Assembly: GCA_005776725.1 (NCBI GenBank)
Contig: SXOO01000053.1
Coordinates: forward strand, 1-58,901
Length of the DNA stretch: 58,901 bases
Source of the DNA: Pseudomonadota bacterium
Lineage (GTDB): Bacteria > Myxococcota_A > UBA9042 > GCA-2863065
Direction: 5' to 3'
The notes below the pieces were generated by a model. It was not told the origin of the DNA. It searched no databases and saw nothing but the letters and a program-made list of their open reading frames with translations. Positions 1 through 8,258 of the stretch are shown here, piece by piece. The position numbers and the translations under genes are program-made. Within the stretch, counting starts at the first letter, position 1. Each line of letters opens with the position of its first letter.

Positions 1-612
1 GAGACCGCGGAGATGCCCGGGATGTACTCCCGCGGTCACTACGACCTCGCCGGCTTCGCAGTCGGCGTGGTGGAGCGCGAGCGGATCATCGACGGTCGCA
101 CCGTCTTGCCCGGCGACGTCTGCATCGGCGTGGCCTCGTCCGGGCTGCACTCCAACGGCTACAGCCTGGTCCGCCACGTCCTCTTCGAGCGCGAGGGCCT
201 CGGGCTGGACGCGATGCTCCCCGAGCTGGACCGTCCGCTCGCCGACGCCCTCCTCGAGCCCACCCGAATCTACGTGAAGGCCGTCAACGCGCTGCTCGCC
301 GTGGGCGGGATCGGGGCGCTGGCCCACATCACCGGCGGCGGCATCTCCGGCAACCTCGAGCGGGTGCTGCCCGACGGGACCGAGGCGCGCCTCGACCGCG
401 ACGCCTGGAGCGAGCCGGCGATCTTCGGCGCCTTGCGACGGTTCGGGGTGCCCGCAGAGGAGATGGACCGCACGTTCAACCTGGGCCTCGGCCTCATCGC
501 GGTGTGCCGGCCGGAGGTGGCCGACGCGTGCCTCGCGGCCCTCCACGCGGCCGGCGAGCGCGCCACCGTTGTGGGCCACATCGTGGCGGGTCAGGGAGTG
601 ACCATCACGTGA
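1..612 (+). CDS. purM: Phosphoribosylformylglycinamidine cyclo-ligase (AIR synthase), 3' part
   Basis: The gene is cut by the left window edge; frame 1 is open from base 1. The product is the C-terminal part of the enzyme that closes the imidazole ring of FGAM, using ATP, to give AIR (de novo purine synthesis, cytosol). Visible family motifs are ETAEMPGMY at the very start, ASSGLHSNGYSLVR near residue 41, and HITGGGISGN near residue 110. These belong to the PurM C-terminal domain that forms the active-site cleft at the dimer interface. About 203 residues are present, so the N-terminal third or more lies outside. Its TGA stop overlaps the purN GTG start by 4 nt, giving a purM-purN operon, a common arrangement. 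Confidence 0.97.
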   Translation, partial: ETAEMPGMYSRGHYDLAGFAVGVVERERIIDGRTVLPGDVCIGVASSGLHSNGYSLVRHVLFEREGLGLDAMLPELDRPLADALLEPTRIYVKAVNALLAVGGIGALAHITGGGISGNLERVLPDGTEARLDRDAWSEPAIFGALRRFGVPAEEMDRTFNLGLGLIAVCRPEVADACLAALHAAGERATVVGHIVAGQGVTIT

Positions 613-1190
613 CGCCGCTTCAGGTGGGGGTGTTGGTCAGCGGGCGCGGCTCAAACCTTCGGGCGCTGCAGCAGGCCTCGAGCACAGCTGCGTACCGGGT
701 GGCGCTGGTGGTGTCGAACGTCGCCGACGCGGGGGCCCTCGCCTTCGCGGCCGACGTCGGCGTGCCCACTGCTGTCCTCCCCCATCGCGCCTACCCCACA
801 CGCGCGGCCTTCGAGTCCGCCGTCACCGAAGCGCTGCGGGCCGCTGGCGTGGAGCTGGTCGTTCTGGCCGGCTTCATGCGGGTGCTCACGCCGGTGTTCG
901 TGGGGGCCTGGGCGGGCCGAATCGTCAACATCCACCCGAGCCTCCTCCCGGCGTTCCCGGGGCTGGACGCACCCGGTCAGGCGCTGCGAGCGGGGGCCAC
1001 GGTGTCTGGCTGCACGGTGCATCTCGTGGACGAGGGCACAGACACGGGGCCGATCCTGGCGCAGGCCGAGGTCCCCATCCTGCCGGGCGACACCGAAGAC
1101 ACCCTGGCCGCGCGGATCCTCGTGGAGGAGCACCGACTCCTGCCGCGGGTGGTCGACGCGCTGGCGCGACAGCGGAGGGCCGCCGCATGA
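609..1190 (+). CDS. purN: Phosphoribosylglycinamide formyltransferase (GART)
   Basis: The 193-aa product has normal length for PurN, which transfers the formyl group of 10-formyl-THF to GAR in purine synthesis. It opens with VGVLVSGRGSNL, the phosphate-binding loop. It carries NIHPSLLPAFPG with catalytic Asn107 and His109, and VDEGTDTGPI with catalytic Asp145. The GTG start at 609 was chosen because it gives a canonical N-terminus and a 4-nt GTGA overlap with purM; a longer reading of the same frame would run deep into purM. Its stop overlaps the next ATG by 4 nt, so expression is probably coupled to both neighbours. Confidence 0.97.
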   Translation: MTPLQVGVLVSGRGSNLRALQQASSTAAYRVALVVSNVADAGALAFAADVGVPTAVLPHRAYPTRAAFESAVTEALRAAGVELVVLAGFMRVLTPVFVGAWAGRIVNIHPSLLPAFPGLDAPGQALRAGATVSGCTVHLVDEGTDTGPILAQAEVPILPGDTEDTLAARILVEEHRLLPRVVDALARQRRAAA

Positions 1191-1660
1191 AGACGGACCC
1201 CGCCTCGGGCGAGGCTCCGGGGGCGCCCGCGTCAGCCGCAGAGCCGGTGCTCGTGAGCGCGTGCCTCCTGGGCGAGGCCTGTCGCTACGACGGCGCCGCG
1301 CGAGCGCCGCTGGTCTCGGCGACCGCCTCGCTCCGGCCCATCCCGATCTGCCCCGAGCGCATGGCGGGTATGGGCGTTCCGCGTCCCCCGATCGAGCGCC
1401 TGGACAACGGCCGGGTCGTGCGCGTGGCCGATGGCGTGGACGTCACGGCGGCGCTCGAGGAGGCCGCGGCGCGGCTGATCGTGTTGGCGCGCGAGGTGGG
1501 GGCCCGCCGAGCGGTGCTCAAGGAATACAGCCCGAGCTGCGGGGTAAACGCCCTGAAGCGGCGGGGTGAGGTGGTCAGCGGTCGCGGGCTCGTGGCGGAG
1601 CGGTTGGCCGCCGCCGGGCTCGAGCTGACCACTGAGTCGCAGTCAGGAGGACACGAGTGA
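1187..1660 (+). CDS. DUF523 family protein (TudS/YbbK-like)
   Basis: A 157-aa protein with the DUF523 signature: VSACLLGEACRYDG (Cys26, Cys32), ICPE (Cys55) and SPSCGV (Cys118). In the TudS thiouracil desulfidase, a characterised member, three conserved cysteines hold a [4Fe-4S] cluster used to remove sulfur. Equivalent cysteines are visible here, so an Fe-S protein acting on thio-nucleobases or a similar sulfur chemistry is possible, but the substrate cannot be told from sequence. It starts with ATG overlapping the purN stop and ends overlapping the next GTG; a strong AGGAGG lies just before its end, serving the next gene. Position inside a purine operon fits a nucleobase-related role (inference). 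Confidence 0.85.
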   Translation: MKTDPASGEAPGAPASAAEPVLVSACLLGEACRYDGAARAPLVSATASLRPIPICPERMAGMGVPRPPIERLDNGRVVRVADGVDVTAALEEAAARLIVLAREVGARRAVLKEYSPSCGVNALKRRGEVVSGRGLVAERLAAAGLELTTESQSGGHE

Positions 1661-3138
1661 GCGACGCGTACTACGACGTGGTGGTGGTGGGCACGGACCT
1701 CACCGGCCTCATCGCGTCGGCCATGCTGGCCAAGCGCAACTACCGGGTGCTCGTGCTGGGGCAGGGACCACTGGGCAACGAGCTCGTGGTCGACGGCTTC
1801 AAGTGCGCGCGGCGTCCGTGGCTCTTCACGGGCTTCGAGACCTCGGGGCTCGTGAAGAAGGCGTTCACCGAGCTCGCGCTCTCGCTGGAGATGCAGAACC
1901 GCCCGAAGGCGTTCGACCCGTTCTATCAGGTCGTGTTGCCCGGGCGGCGCGTGGACGTCACCGCGAAGGAGGCCCTCTACCAGCGCGAGCTGGAGCGCGA
2001 GTTCAGCGGGGAGACGGAGCGCATCGGCCAGTACCACCGGGCGATCCGCGACGGCAATACCCGCCTGTCAGCGCTGTTCGACACGGTGCCGATCCTGCCC
2101 GCCGACGGCTTCTTCGAGAGCCGCTCGTGGCGCAAGACCGTGGCGCAAGCGCTAGACGCCGGGATCCCGGATGCCCTGGCCCTCTTCCCGGAGGGGCACC
2201 CGTTCAGGGCTTTCGCGTTGGCGCCGCTGCTGTTCTCCAGCGGCTGCCAGCTATCGCCGTATTCGGCGATCCAGGCCACGCGCCTCCAGACCCACCTCGG
2301 CCGCGGGCTGTACGACATCGAGGGTGGGGTCGACGGCCTGAAGCGCGTCTTCCTCGACAAGGTGAAGTCGAACTGCGGCGACGTGCGTGACCGCGCGGCC
2401 GTGGAGCGGTTGGTGGTGAAGCGCGGGAAGGTCCGCGAGGTGGTCCTACGCGACCGCCGCGAGGTGATCGGCACGGACGCCGTGTTGTGCAACATGGACG
2501 TGAAGCGCTTCTTCGGCCTGATCCCGCAGGAGGAGCAGAACGAGCGCTACCACCTCAAGATCCACGAGCTCCAGCCGCAGTGGTACCTCTACACGCTGAA
2601 CCTCGTGGTGAAGGCCCAAGCAATCCCCGAGGGCATGGCGAACACGGTGTTTCAGGTGCTCAGCGCCAAGCGGCCGCTGGAGGGGGAGAACCTCACGCTC
2701 CTGTGCGTCGATCCGGTCGGACCGCAGGACGACCCGGGGACGCGCGTCATCTCGGTCTCCACGCGCGTGCTGTCACGCAACATGCGCCCAACGCTCGAGC
2801 ACCTGGCGGAGCTGGACCAGCGCCTGATTCACGCCACTCGCCAGCTGGTCCCGTTCTTGGACGAACACCTGATCACCACCGCTTCGGCGTGGGTGGTCAC
2901 GGACCGCCGCACAGGCGAGCGAATGGTCGACACGAACCTCATCACGCCGATCTACGGGACGCCCCTCGAGGAGACGCTGGAGACCACGCCGATCGCGTGC
3001 CGCACGGCCTACAAGAACCTCCTGGTGGGCAGCGACGCGCTGTATTCGGGCTTGGGCTTCGAGGGCGCCTTCTTCGGCGCGCTCAACGCGTTTCGGCTCA
3101 CCACGGAGCTGGTCTCGAAGAAGACGCTCCTGGGCTGA
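1657..3138 (+). CDS. FAD/NAD(P)-binding oxidoreductase-like protein (phytoene desaturase/GDI fold)
   Basis: A 493-aa protein whose N-terminus is a Rossmann beta-alpha-beta unit, YDVVVVGTDLTGLIASAML, followed by the strand YRVLVLGQ. The C-terminus, with SDALYSGLGFEGAFFGAL, resembles the FAD-contacting end of amine-oxidase or phytoene-desaturase-like flavoproteins. The central section includes GGVDGLKRVF, similar to the GGM/GGxxxL region of that family. The GxGxxG loop is altered to GTDLTG: the middle Gly is Asp, and the wording resembles Rab-GDI/REP folds. Dinucleotide binding may therefore be unusual. The GTG start is fixed by AGGAGG at 1645-1650 and a 4-nt overlap with the DUF523 gene. The substrate is unknown. 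It ends the purine-linked operon. Confidence 0.7.
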   Translation: MSDAYYDVVVVGTDLTGLIASAMLAKRNYRVLVLGQGPLGNELVVDGFKCARRPWLFTGFETSGLVKKAFTELALSLEMQNRPKAFDPFYQVVLPGRRVDVTAKEALYQRELEREFSGETERIGQYHRAIRDGNTRLSALFDTVPILPADGFFESRSWRKTVAQALDAGIPDALALFPEGHPFRAFALAPLLFSSGCQLSPYSAIQATRLQTHLGRGLYDIEGGVDGLKRVFLDKVKSNCGDVRDRAAVERLVVKRGKVREVVLRDRREVIGTDAVLCNMDVKRFFGLIPQEEQNERYHLKIHELQPQWYLYTLNLVVKAQAIPEGMANTVFQVLSAKRPLEGENLTLLCVDPVGPQDDPGTRVISVSTRVLSRNMRPTLEHLAELDQRLIHATRQLVPFLDEHLITTASAWVVTDRRTGERMVDTNLITPIYGTPLEETLETTPIACRTAYKNLLVGSDALYSGLGFEGAFFGALNAFRLTTELVSKKTLLG

Positions 3139-3159
3139 GCCCCTGGCGCGCCGCCGCGC

Positions 3160-4335
3160 TCACTCGCAGTTGGTACAGAAGGTGGGATCGAAGGTGTCCA
3201 GCTGCGCGCGCGTCGCTGCGCAGCCCGGCGCCGTACAGATCGTGGGTCCAAACGGCAGCTCGATCGGCGGGAGCGAGAGGAAACACCCCGCGCCGCAGCC
3301 GTTGTTGTTGTACTCCAGCACCAGCTCCTCCAAACAAGCTTCGTCTACGCCCAGGAGCTGACAGGCGAAGCCAAGGCTCGAGCCGCCGCACGCGGTGTCG
3401 AGGCACGCGCAGTCCTGGCACTCCCCGGCGGGGGTACAGCTTCCGGCCAAGCACTGGCTCCCTGCGCTGCAGCTCCCGCAGAGGCCACCGCAGCCATCGT
3501 CGCCGCAGTCCTTACCGGCGCACTTCGGCGTGCACGAAGACACGCACTCGCCGTCGGCATCGCAGGTGTCGCCGGCCTCGCAGGTCCCGCAGCTGCCGCC
3601 GCAGTCGTCAGGGCCACAGTCCTTGCCGGCGCAGTCGGGCGTACACGTCGACAGGCACTTCCCGGCGCGGCTGCAGACCTGGTTGGCCGCGCAGGTCCCG
3701 CAGCTGCCGCCGCAGCCGTTGGGACCGCAGGTCTTCGCGCCACAGCTGGGTGTGCAGTTGACCTGGCAGTACCCCTCGACGCACATCGGCGCCGCACCGG
3801 GACAGGTGCCGCACGCGCCGCCACAACCGTCGTCGCCACACTCGCGATCGCCGCACTCCGGCTGGCAATCGACCTTGCACGCGCCTTCGACGCAGTGGGG
3901 GGCTGCGGCGGGGCAGCTGGCGCACGTGCCGCCACAACCGTTGTCGCCACACTCCTTGCCGGCGCAGTCGGGAACGCATGTCGCCGGCGTGTCCTCCGGG
4001 GCCACGTCGGGAGGGGAGACGACGTCCTTTCCACCCGGCCCGCCATCGCTCCCGTCTGATCCCTCAGCGGCGTCAGCCGAGTCAGCCGAGTCAGCCGAGT
4101 CAGCAGAGTCAGCAGAGTCAGCCGAGTCAGCGGAGTCCGTTGCCCCCGCGACGTCGCCGGAGGCCGGGCCGGCATCCTCGTTCTTGCTGCTACTGCGACG
4201 CCGCGTGGTGCACCCGGCGAGGACGACGACCAACACGAGCACGACGAGGCGCCTCAGCCAAGAGCCGACGATGGCGCTTCCAGGGACCACGGGCGTGAGT
4301 CGCCTGAGAATGGCCGCGTGTGATGCAGACGTCAT
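3160..4335 (-). CDS. Cys-repeat lipoprotein
   Basis: A 391-aa predicted lipoprotein. The hydrophobic stretch around residues 28-41 ends in a lipobox LAGC (Cys42), after an unusually long N-region. Residues about 55-95 are a (Ser-Ala-Asp)n linker encoded by a 9-bp tandem repeat. Then follow about five modules of the pattern CxPxC-x-K-x-CG-x-x-GCGG-x-CG-x-C with an Ala-Pro insert, each about 37 aa, and a unique Cys-containing C-terminal domain. Such modules are common in secreted proteins of Myxococcota and are presumably disulfide-bonded; no enzymatic function can be assigned. The ATG at 4335 is chosen because GGGAGGTG precedes it and it overlaps the upstream stop as ATGA. Last gene of a four-gene chain. 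Confidence 0.85.
   Translation of the reverse strand: MTSASHAAILRRLTPVVPGSAIVGSWLRRLVVLVLVVVLAGCTTRRRSSSKNEDAGPASGDVAGATDSADSADSADSADSADSADSADAAEGSDGSDGGPGGKDVVSPPDVAPEDTPATCVPDCAGKECGDNGCGGTCASCPAAAPHCVEGACKVDCQPECGDRECGDDGCGGACGTCPGAAPMCVEGYCQVNCTPSCGAKTCGPNGCGGSCGTCAANQVCSRAGKCLSTCTPDCAGKDCGPDDCGGSCGTCEAGDTCDADGECVSSCTPKCAGKDCGDDGCGGLCGSCSAGSQCLAGSCTPAGECQDCACLDTACGGSSLGFACQLLGVDEACLEELVLEYNNNGCGAGCFLSLPPIELPFGPTICTAPGCAATRAQLDTFDPTFCTNCE
4072..4134. repeat. 9-bp tandem repeat (7 units) encoding (Ser-Ala-Asp)n
   Basis: Seven consecutive units of gtcagccga, with gtcagcaga and gtcagcgga variants, lie in frame inside the Cys-repeat lipoprotein gene. On the coding strand they give an acidic linker. 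Copy number changes would keep the frame. Confidence 0.9.
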
Positions 4336-4688
4336 GGCACCTCCCGGCGAAGATCGAAGCGGGGATTGGCGACTCGGATGATCTCTCGGAGCGACTCCAT
4401 CGCGTGGTTCCACACCGGGGTACCGGGTCCCCGGTCACCAGCCGACGCGCAGAGGCGGGCCTCGAGGTCGCCGGGTGTGCCAGGCCCCAACAGGCGACCA
4501 AGCCTCGCCACCTGCGCGGCCTCCAGCGCCGCGCCGTGCTCCAGCTCTCCGCGCACCTGCGCGCACAGGCTGGAGGCCACCAGCGCCCGGAACGCCAAAT
4601 CGGGAGGCAGGCCTTGTCGGAGCTCCTTGGAGCCCAAGAACGTGGAGACGGCCTCTAGGAGCTCCGCCGCGGTGGGGCCGATGATCAT
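4332..4688 (-). CDS. DUF6285 domain protein
   Basis: A 118-aa protein resembling the DUF6285 family: LLEAVSTFL near the N-terminus, DLAFRALVASSLCAQVRGEL in the middle, then an Ala-rich helix and a C-terminal NPRFDL. DUF6285 genes usually sit beside APH-type phosphotransferases and acyl-CoA dehydrogenases, and the phosphotransferase is directly upstream here, which supports the assignment. The biochemical role is unknown; an accessory to acyl-CoA metabolism has been the usual guess. The ATG at 4688 is preceded by GGAGGG and overlaps the phosphotransferase stop as ATGA. It in turn overlaps the Cys-repeat lipoprotein start, an unexpected partner for this family. Confidence 0.75.
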   Translation of the reverse strand: MIIGPTAAELLEAVSTFLGSKELRQGLPPDLAFRALVASSLCAQVRGELEHGAALEAAQVARLGRLLGPGTPGDLEARLCASAGDRGPGTPVWNHAMESLREIIRVANPRFDLRREVP

Positions 4689-5674
4689 GTGGGACCCTCC
4701 TCGATGAGGCGCATCGCCTCGAACGCCATCTCCGTCCACCGACGCCCGATCGCCAGGAGCTCGATGTCGGGGCGCGGCCCCTGCGTCTCCGCGCGAGGCG
4801 CGCGACTGGCTGCGTTCTGCAGGTAACGGCCCGCCTGGTCGAGGCAGCCGAGGCCCCACCGCGCGTTGCCGTAGACCTCCCACCAGTGGATGGCCGCGCG
4901 GTCCAGGCTGGGAACCCCCGCCGCGTCGGCGTAGGCCTCGTAGAACGCCGCGCGGGAGCCGAAGCCCCCCACAGGCCTGTCGAGGCGCCCGAAGCGCCAG
5001 TCGCGCACGCTGATCCACGCGAGATCCTCCTCGCGGGCGCCGGCGTGCGCGAACTCCCAGTCGAGGATCGCGGAGAGCCCGTCGGGCGTGACCAGGAAGT
5101 TGCCGGTGCGGAAGTCGCCGTGCACGAGCACCGGCGCGGTCTCGGCCGGACGATGCCGGTCCAGCCACTCGATGATCAGGTGAAACGCCAGCAGCGGCTC
5201 GGTGCGCTGGCCCAGGAGGCGACGGAGCGTGGCCACCGCGGTCTCCACCGGGGCCCCACCGGCCTGTGCGGCGGCGCCGGGCGAGACACTATGGATCGTG
5301 GCGAGCTCTCGGCCCAGCCGCGCGGTGAGGCCGGCGCGGGCGGACTCCAGGCTCGGGTGGTCGACCACCTGTCGGCCGATCGCGACGCCGGGCATGGCGT
5401 CCATGATGTAGCCGCCCCGGCCGTCCGGCAGCCGGAGAAACTGGCGCGCCGCGGGCGTGGTGACACCAGCGGCGGCCGCCGCGTTGACCACCCTCGCCTC
5501 CGCCTCGCGGTCGAGGCTACCGGGCAACGCGGTGGGCGCGTCCAGCCTGAAGACGCGGTCCGGTCCCTCGCCGCGGAGGAGCAGGTTCTCCTGGCAGGCG
5601 CCGCCAGAGAGCCGCTCGAGGCTGTCGATCCGCGTCCCGAGGTGCGCCTCGAGGGCTCTACGCAGCGCGTCCAC
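4685..5674 (-). CDS. Phosphotransferase family protein (APH fold, ACAD10/11-like)
   Basis: A 329-aa aminoglycoside-phosphotransferase-fold kinase. The Brenner-type motif VLVHGDFRTGNFLV supplies catalytic Asp and metal-binding Asn, and ILDWEFAHAG with EEDLAW is the metal-binding segment. The N-lobe has LSGGACQENLLL. Together with the DUF6285 neighbour this matches the class related to the N-terminal domain of ACAD10/11, thought to phosphorylate hydroxy-acyl-CoA substrates rather than antibiotics (family knowledge, not shown here). The start is uncertain: GTG 5674 lies just after the upstream stop, while TTG 5680 would give the TTGA-type 4-nt overlap seen elsewhere. No acyl-CoA dehydrogenase gene is present in the window. 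Confidence 0.85.
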   Translation of the reverse strand: MDALRRALEAHLGTRIDSLERLSGGACQENLLLRGEGPDRVFRLDAPTALPGSLDREAEARVVNAAAAAGVTTPAARQFLRLPDGRGGYIMDAMPGVAIGRQVVDHPSLESARAGLTARLGRELATIHSVSPGAAAQAGGAPVETAVATLRRLLGQRTEPLLAFHLIIEWLDRHRPAETAPVLVHGDFRTGNFLVTPDGLSAILDWEFAHAGAREEDLAWISVRDWRFGRLDRPVGGFGSRAAFYEAYADAAGVPSLDRAAIHWWEVYGNARWGLGCLDQAGRYLQNAASRAPRAETQGPRPDIELLAIGRRWTEMAFEAMRLIEEGPT

Positions 5675-5676
5675 GC

Positions 5677-6375
5677 TCAATACCGGGAGTACAGGAGCTC
5701 GCAGCTGGCCTCGCCGTCTCCTGCGAAGGCGGCGTCGGCGATGAGCGCGTCGAAAGCAGCCTTGAGGCAGGACTGCGAGTCGACGTCCATGCCACTGGAG
5801 AGCCCGGTCGACGCGAGGCCGCCGCTCCGGTTGATCGTGAGGCTGGGCCGGGCTCCCATGAACTTGGGATCGGCAGCGGCGCGCTTCTCGAAGCAGGCCC
5901 GAAAGGCGGCGGCATTCGCGGCGAACGCCGCCTTGACCTTGGCCGCGTCGTAGCCCTTGAGCGTGGCGCACTCGAGGTCCCCGAGGGTGGGGCCGCTCGA
6001 GGGGGTCATGGAGTCGCAGATGGTCCTCAAGAGCTCCTTGTCGGCCCCGCTGGGCTCGGCCACGCACTTCCACGACCTGGTGCCCGTCATGAGGGTGCGC
6101 TTGGCGCCCGAGGACCCGGACGAGCTCATGGAGCCCAGCCCGCCCTTCTCGTCCTTCACGGTCACGGTGATTGTGGCGAAGCCGGGGGCCGACGCGACCA
6201 CCGCCTCCCCCTCGACCTTGGCCTCCACGTTCTCCGGGAGCTGAATGGTGAACGCGGGCGCCTCGAAGCGGCGCTCCACGAGCTTACCCGGCGTGAAGGC
6301 GGGCGGCCCGGCGGGGGCCGGCTCAGACTTGTTGCAAGCGAACAGCGCGAGAGGGAAGAGGACGAGGCGGCGCAT
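5677..6375 (-). CDS. Predicted lipoprotein of unknown function
   Basis: A 232-aa protein starting MRRLVLFPLALFAC, with a short signal and lipobox Cys14. The mature part has a 60-residue beta-rich stretch (about residues 45-90), a Ser/Gly patch, and a C-terminal half with four spaced cysteines and the phrase PSLTINRSGGL. That wording resembles the AgmX/PglI-type C-terminal module found in myxobacterial envelope proteins, where a Cys-containing helix precedes a beta hairpin; this resemblance is weak. The ATG at 6375 was chosen because it begins the signal peptide and has AGGACC upstream; a longer reading adds an implausible N-terminus. First gene of the chain to 3160. Confidence 0.75.
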   Translation of the reverse strand: MRRLVLFPLALFACNKSEPAPAGPPAFTPGKLVERRFEAPAFTIQLPENVEAKVEGEAVVASAPGFATITVTVKDEKGGLGSMSSSGSSGAKRTLMTGTRSWKCVAEPSGADKELLRTICDSMTPSSGPTLGDLECATLKGYDAAKVKAAFAANAAAFRACFEKRAAADPKFMGARPSLTINRSGGLASTGLSSGMDVDSQSCLKAAFDALIADAAFAGDGEASCELLYSRY

Positions 6376-6407
6376 AGAGGTCCTGTAGGCGTGTGCGTGA
6401 GCCGAGC

Positions 6408-8258
6408 TCAGTTGTGCGAGGCGGTACCCTTGGTGAACGTGCCCCCGAGCCAACGGAAGTTGTCGAGGAGAACGAGCGAGTCGTAGATGTCGTCGGCCGT
6501 ATCGTGGATGTGGAAGACGATGTCGAACGTCTCACCCGCGACGGCCGGCCACTTCGTGGTGAGCCAGCCAGTGGAGCTCCCCGTGGAGCACTCGTAGCCG
6601 GTGCCGGAGATGTCCGTGACCGGGGCGAAGCACGGCTCCGAGAACGCCGTGTTGATGGCGATGTAGCAGTAGGGTTGCCCGTTCTCGGTGAAGTCGCTGT
6701 AGCTGCCGGGATCCGAGCAGAGCGTGTAGTTCACGATCGAGGTGGAGCCGCCCTTCTTCAGCAGGATGTAGAACTTGTCGTTGAACTGGGTCCCGATGAA
6801 CTCCTCGTACTCCGCAGAGAGGAAGATGTAGTCGATCGAGAATCCGGTGGCGCCCGGCGGGGCAGTGACCGTGACCTTGAACTCGACCACGTCGTTCATG
6901 AAATCCAGGTCGCCGCTGTAGGGGTCGTCCGTCTCGATGCCGCCCGACAACCCGACGCCGGTCTGCGGGTAGGCGCTGGCCCCCCCGCCGCTGTCCGAGA
7001 AGGTGCCGCTGCTGAGCACCGCGTAGGAGTTGCCCGCGAAGGGCGTGAGGGCGTTGCCGGGGTTCCCCAACCGGGTGATCGCACCCCATGCACCGGCAAC
7101 CGAGTCGCCGTTGGGGCTGGTCACGTTGGAGGCGCCGATGTAGCCGGCGTAGCAGAGCTCCATGGCGCACAGCATGGCGGCCACGCTGCTCCCGGTGCAC
7201 ACCTGGCCCACGCAGTTGGGCTCGATGGAGCCTCCGCCCTCGCCTGCCTTCGTGCCGTCGCAGTTGTTGTCGAGCCCGTCGCCGCTCACCTCGACGGCTC
7301 CGGCATGCACGGCGGCGCTGAAGTCCTGGCAGTCACCGCCCCCATTCGGACACAACGCATAAGCGCTGGGGGTTACGAGCGAAGCGTCGCAGTAACCGTC
7401 TTTGTCGTCGTCGCAGCCGTCGTCGGGAACGAGGGTGCAGTTGTCGTCGAGCCCGTTGCAGATCTCGGGGACGAAGGGGTGCACAGTGCCGTTCGCGTCG
7501 TCGCAATCGCCGGAGTAGACGACGAAGCCCGCGGGGAGCGCGCCGCAGAGGCACTGTTTGCTGCCCTTCGTGCCGGCGCCGTCGCCGTCCGAGTCCAGAT
7601 AACTGGGGGTGCAGCCCTTGCTGTCGGGGGGGTCGGTGTCACCGTCGCAGTTGTCGTCGACACCGTTGCAGCGCTCGGGCTGGCTGGGCGAGATCGCCTC
7701 GTCGAGCGGCGCGCAGTCGTTGTCGTTGAGCGTGCCGTCGCCGTCGAGGTCAGCGTCGCAGGCGTCCCCGATCTGATCGCCGTCGGTGTCGGCCTGATCG
7801 GCGTTGGAGACGGTCTTGCAGTTGTCTTCCTTGTCGGCGACGCCGTCGCTGTCGTGGTCCTTGATGGGTCCGGCGTCGGGTGTGTTGGTGGGGCCCGCGT
7901 CCTCGCCCACCGTGGGCCCGCCCGAGTCCCCGCCGGCGGTGTCGCCCTGTTGATCGGGGCCCGCCGCGTCGCCCTCACCTGAGACGCTGTCGAGGTCTGG
8001 GCTCACGGTGTCTGCGCCAGGGCCTCCGCCGACGACTTCGCCGGTAGGCGGCACGAAGCCCCCGCCGCCGTCGGTGCCCTTGGCGTCGCTGTTCCCTCTG
8101 CCCCGCCCGCCCGCCGCCGTGCATCCCACGAGCAGGACGCCGGCCGCGAGGACGAAGGGGCCACGGAGTGCGGAGAGCCGCGTGAGAACGCTGACTCCAG
8201 ACCGACAGGCGGCCGGAGTGGACGTCTCGCGAGAGTTGACCAGCACGTCGAGGTTCAT
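6408..8258 (-). CDS. Lipoprotein with MopE/TSP3-like Ca-binding repeats and choice-of-anchor L domain
   Basis: A 616-aa secreted protein. The N-terminal signal ends in VLLVGC (Cys46), followed by a Gly/Asp-rich linker. Residues about 130-340 hold thrombospondin-3/MopE-type motifs (DSDGVADKEDNC, CNGVDDNCDGDTD, CNGLDDNC, DNNCDG), predicted to bind calcium. Residues about 375-605 match the choice-of-anchor L family: NSYAVLSSGTFSDSG, FIFLSAEYEEFIGTQFND-like wording, and a terminal VLLDNFRW. This family is seen in surface proteins with various anchors. The ATG at 8258 overlaps the upstream stop as ATGA and has GAAGGA ahead. Likely function is extracellular or outer-surface structure/adhesion (inference). 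The linker after the lipid Cys resembles that of the upstream gene. Confidence 0.85.
   Translation of the reverse strand: MNLDVLVNSRETSTPAACRSGVSVLTRLSALRGPFVLAAGVLLVGCTAAGGRGRGNSDAKGTDGGGGFVPPTGEVVGGGPGADTVSPDLDSVSGEGDAAGPDQQGDTAGGDSGGPTVGEDAGPTNTPDAGPIKDHDSDGVADKEDNCKTVSNADQADTDGDQIGDACDADLDGDGTLNDNDCAPLDEAISPSQPERCNGVDDNCDGDTDPPDSKGCTPSYLDSDGDGAGTKGSKQCLCGALPAGFVVYSGDCDDANGTVHPFVPEICNGLDDNCTLVPDDGCDDDKDGYCDASLVTPSAYALCPNGGGDCQDFSAAVHAGAVEVSGDGLDNNCDGTKAGEGGGSIEPNCVGQVCTGSSVAAMLCAMELCYAGYIGASNVTSPNGDSVAGAWGAITRLGNPGNALTPFAGNSYAVLSSGTFSDSGGGASAYPQTGVGLSGGIETDDPYSGDLDFMNDVVEFKVTVTAPPGATGFSIDYIFLSAEYEEFIGTQFNDKFYILLKKGGSTSIVNYTLCSDPGSYSDFTENGQPYCYIAINTAFSEPCFAPVTDISGTGYECSTGSSTGWLTTKWPAVAGETFDIVFHIHDTADDIYDSLVLLDNFRWLGGTFTKGTASHN

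Noticed and set aside
5677..6073. N-terminal extension of the phosphotransferase
   Set aside because: The extension overlaps the lipoprotein gene in another frame and has no APH features; the domain begins near 5674.
6393..7982. 529-aa plus-strand open frame
   Set aside because: Antisense to the choice-of-anchor L gene; Val/Ala/Arg-rich shadow with no recognisable domain.
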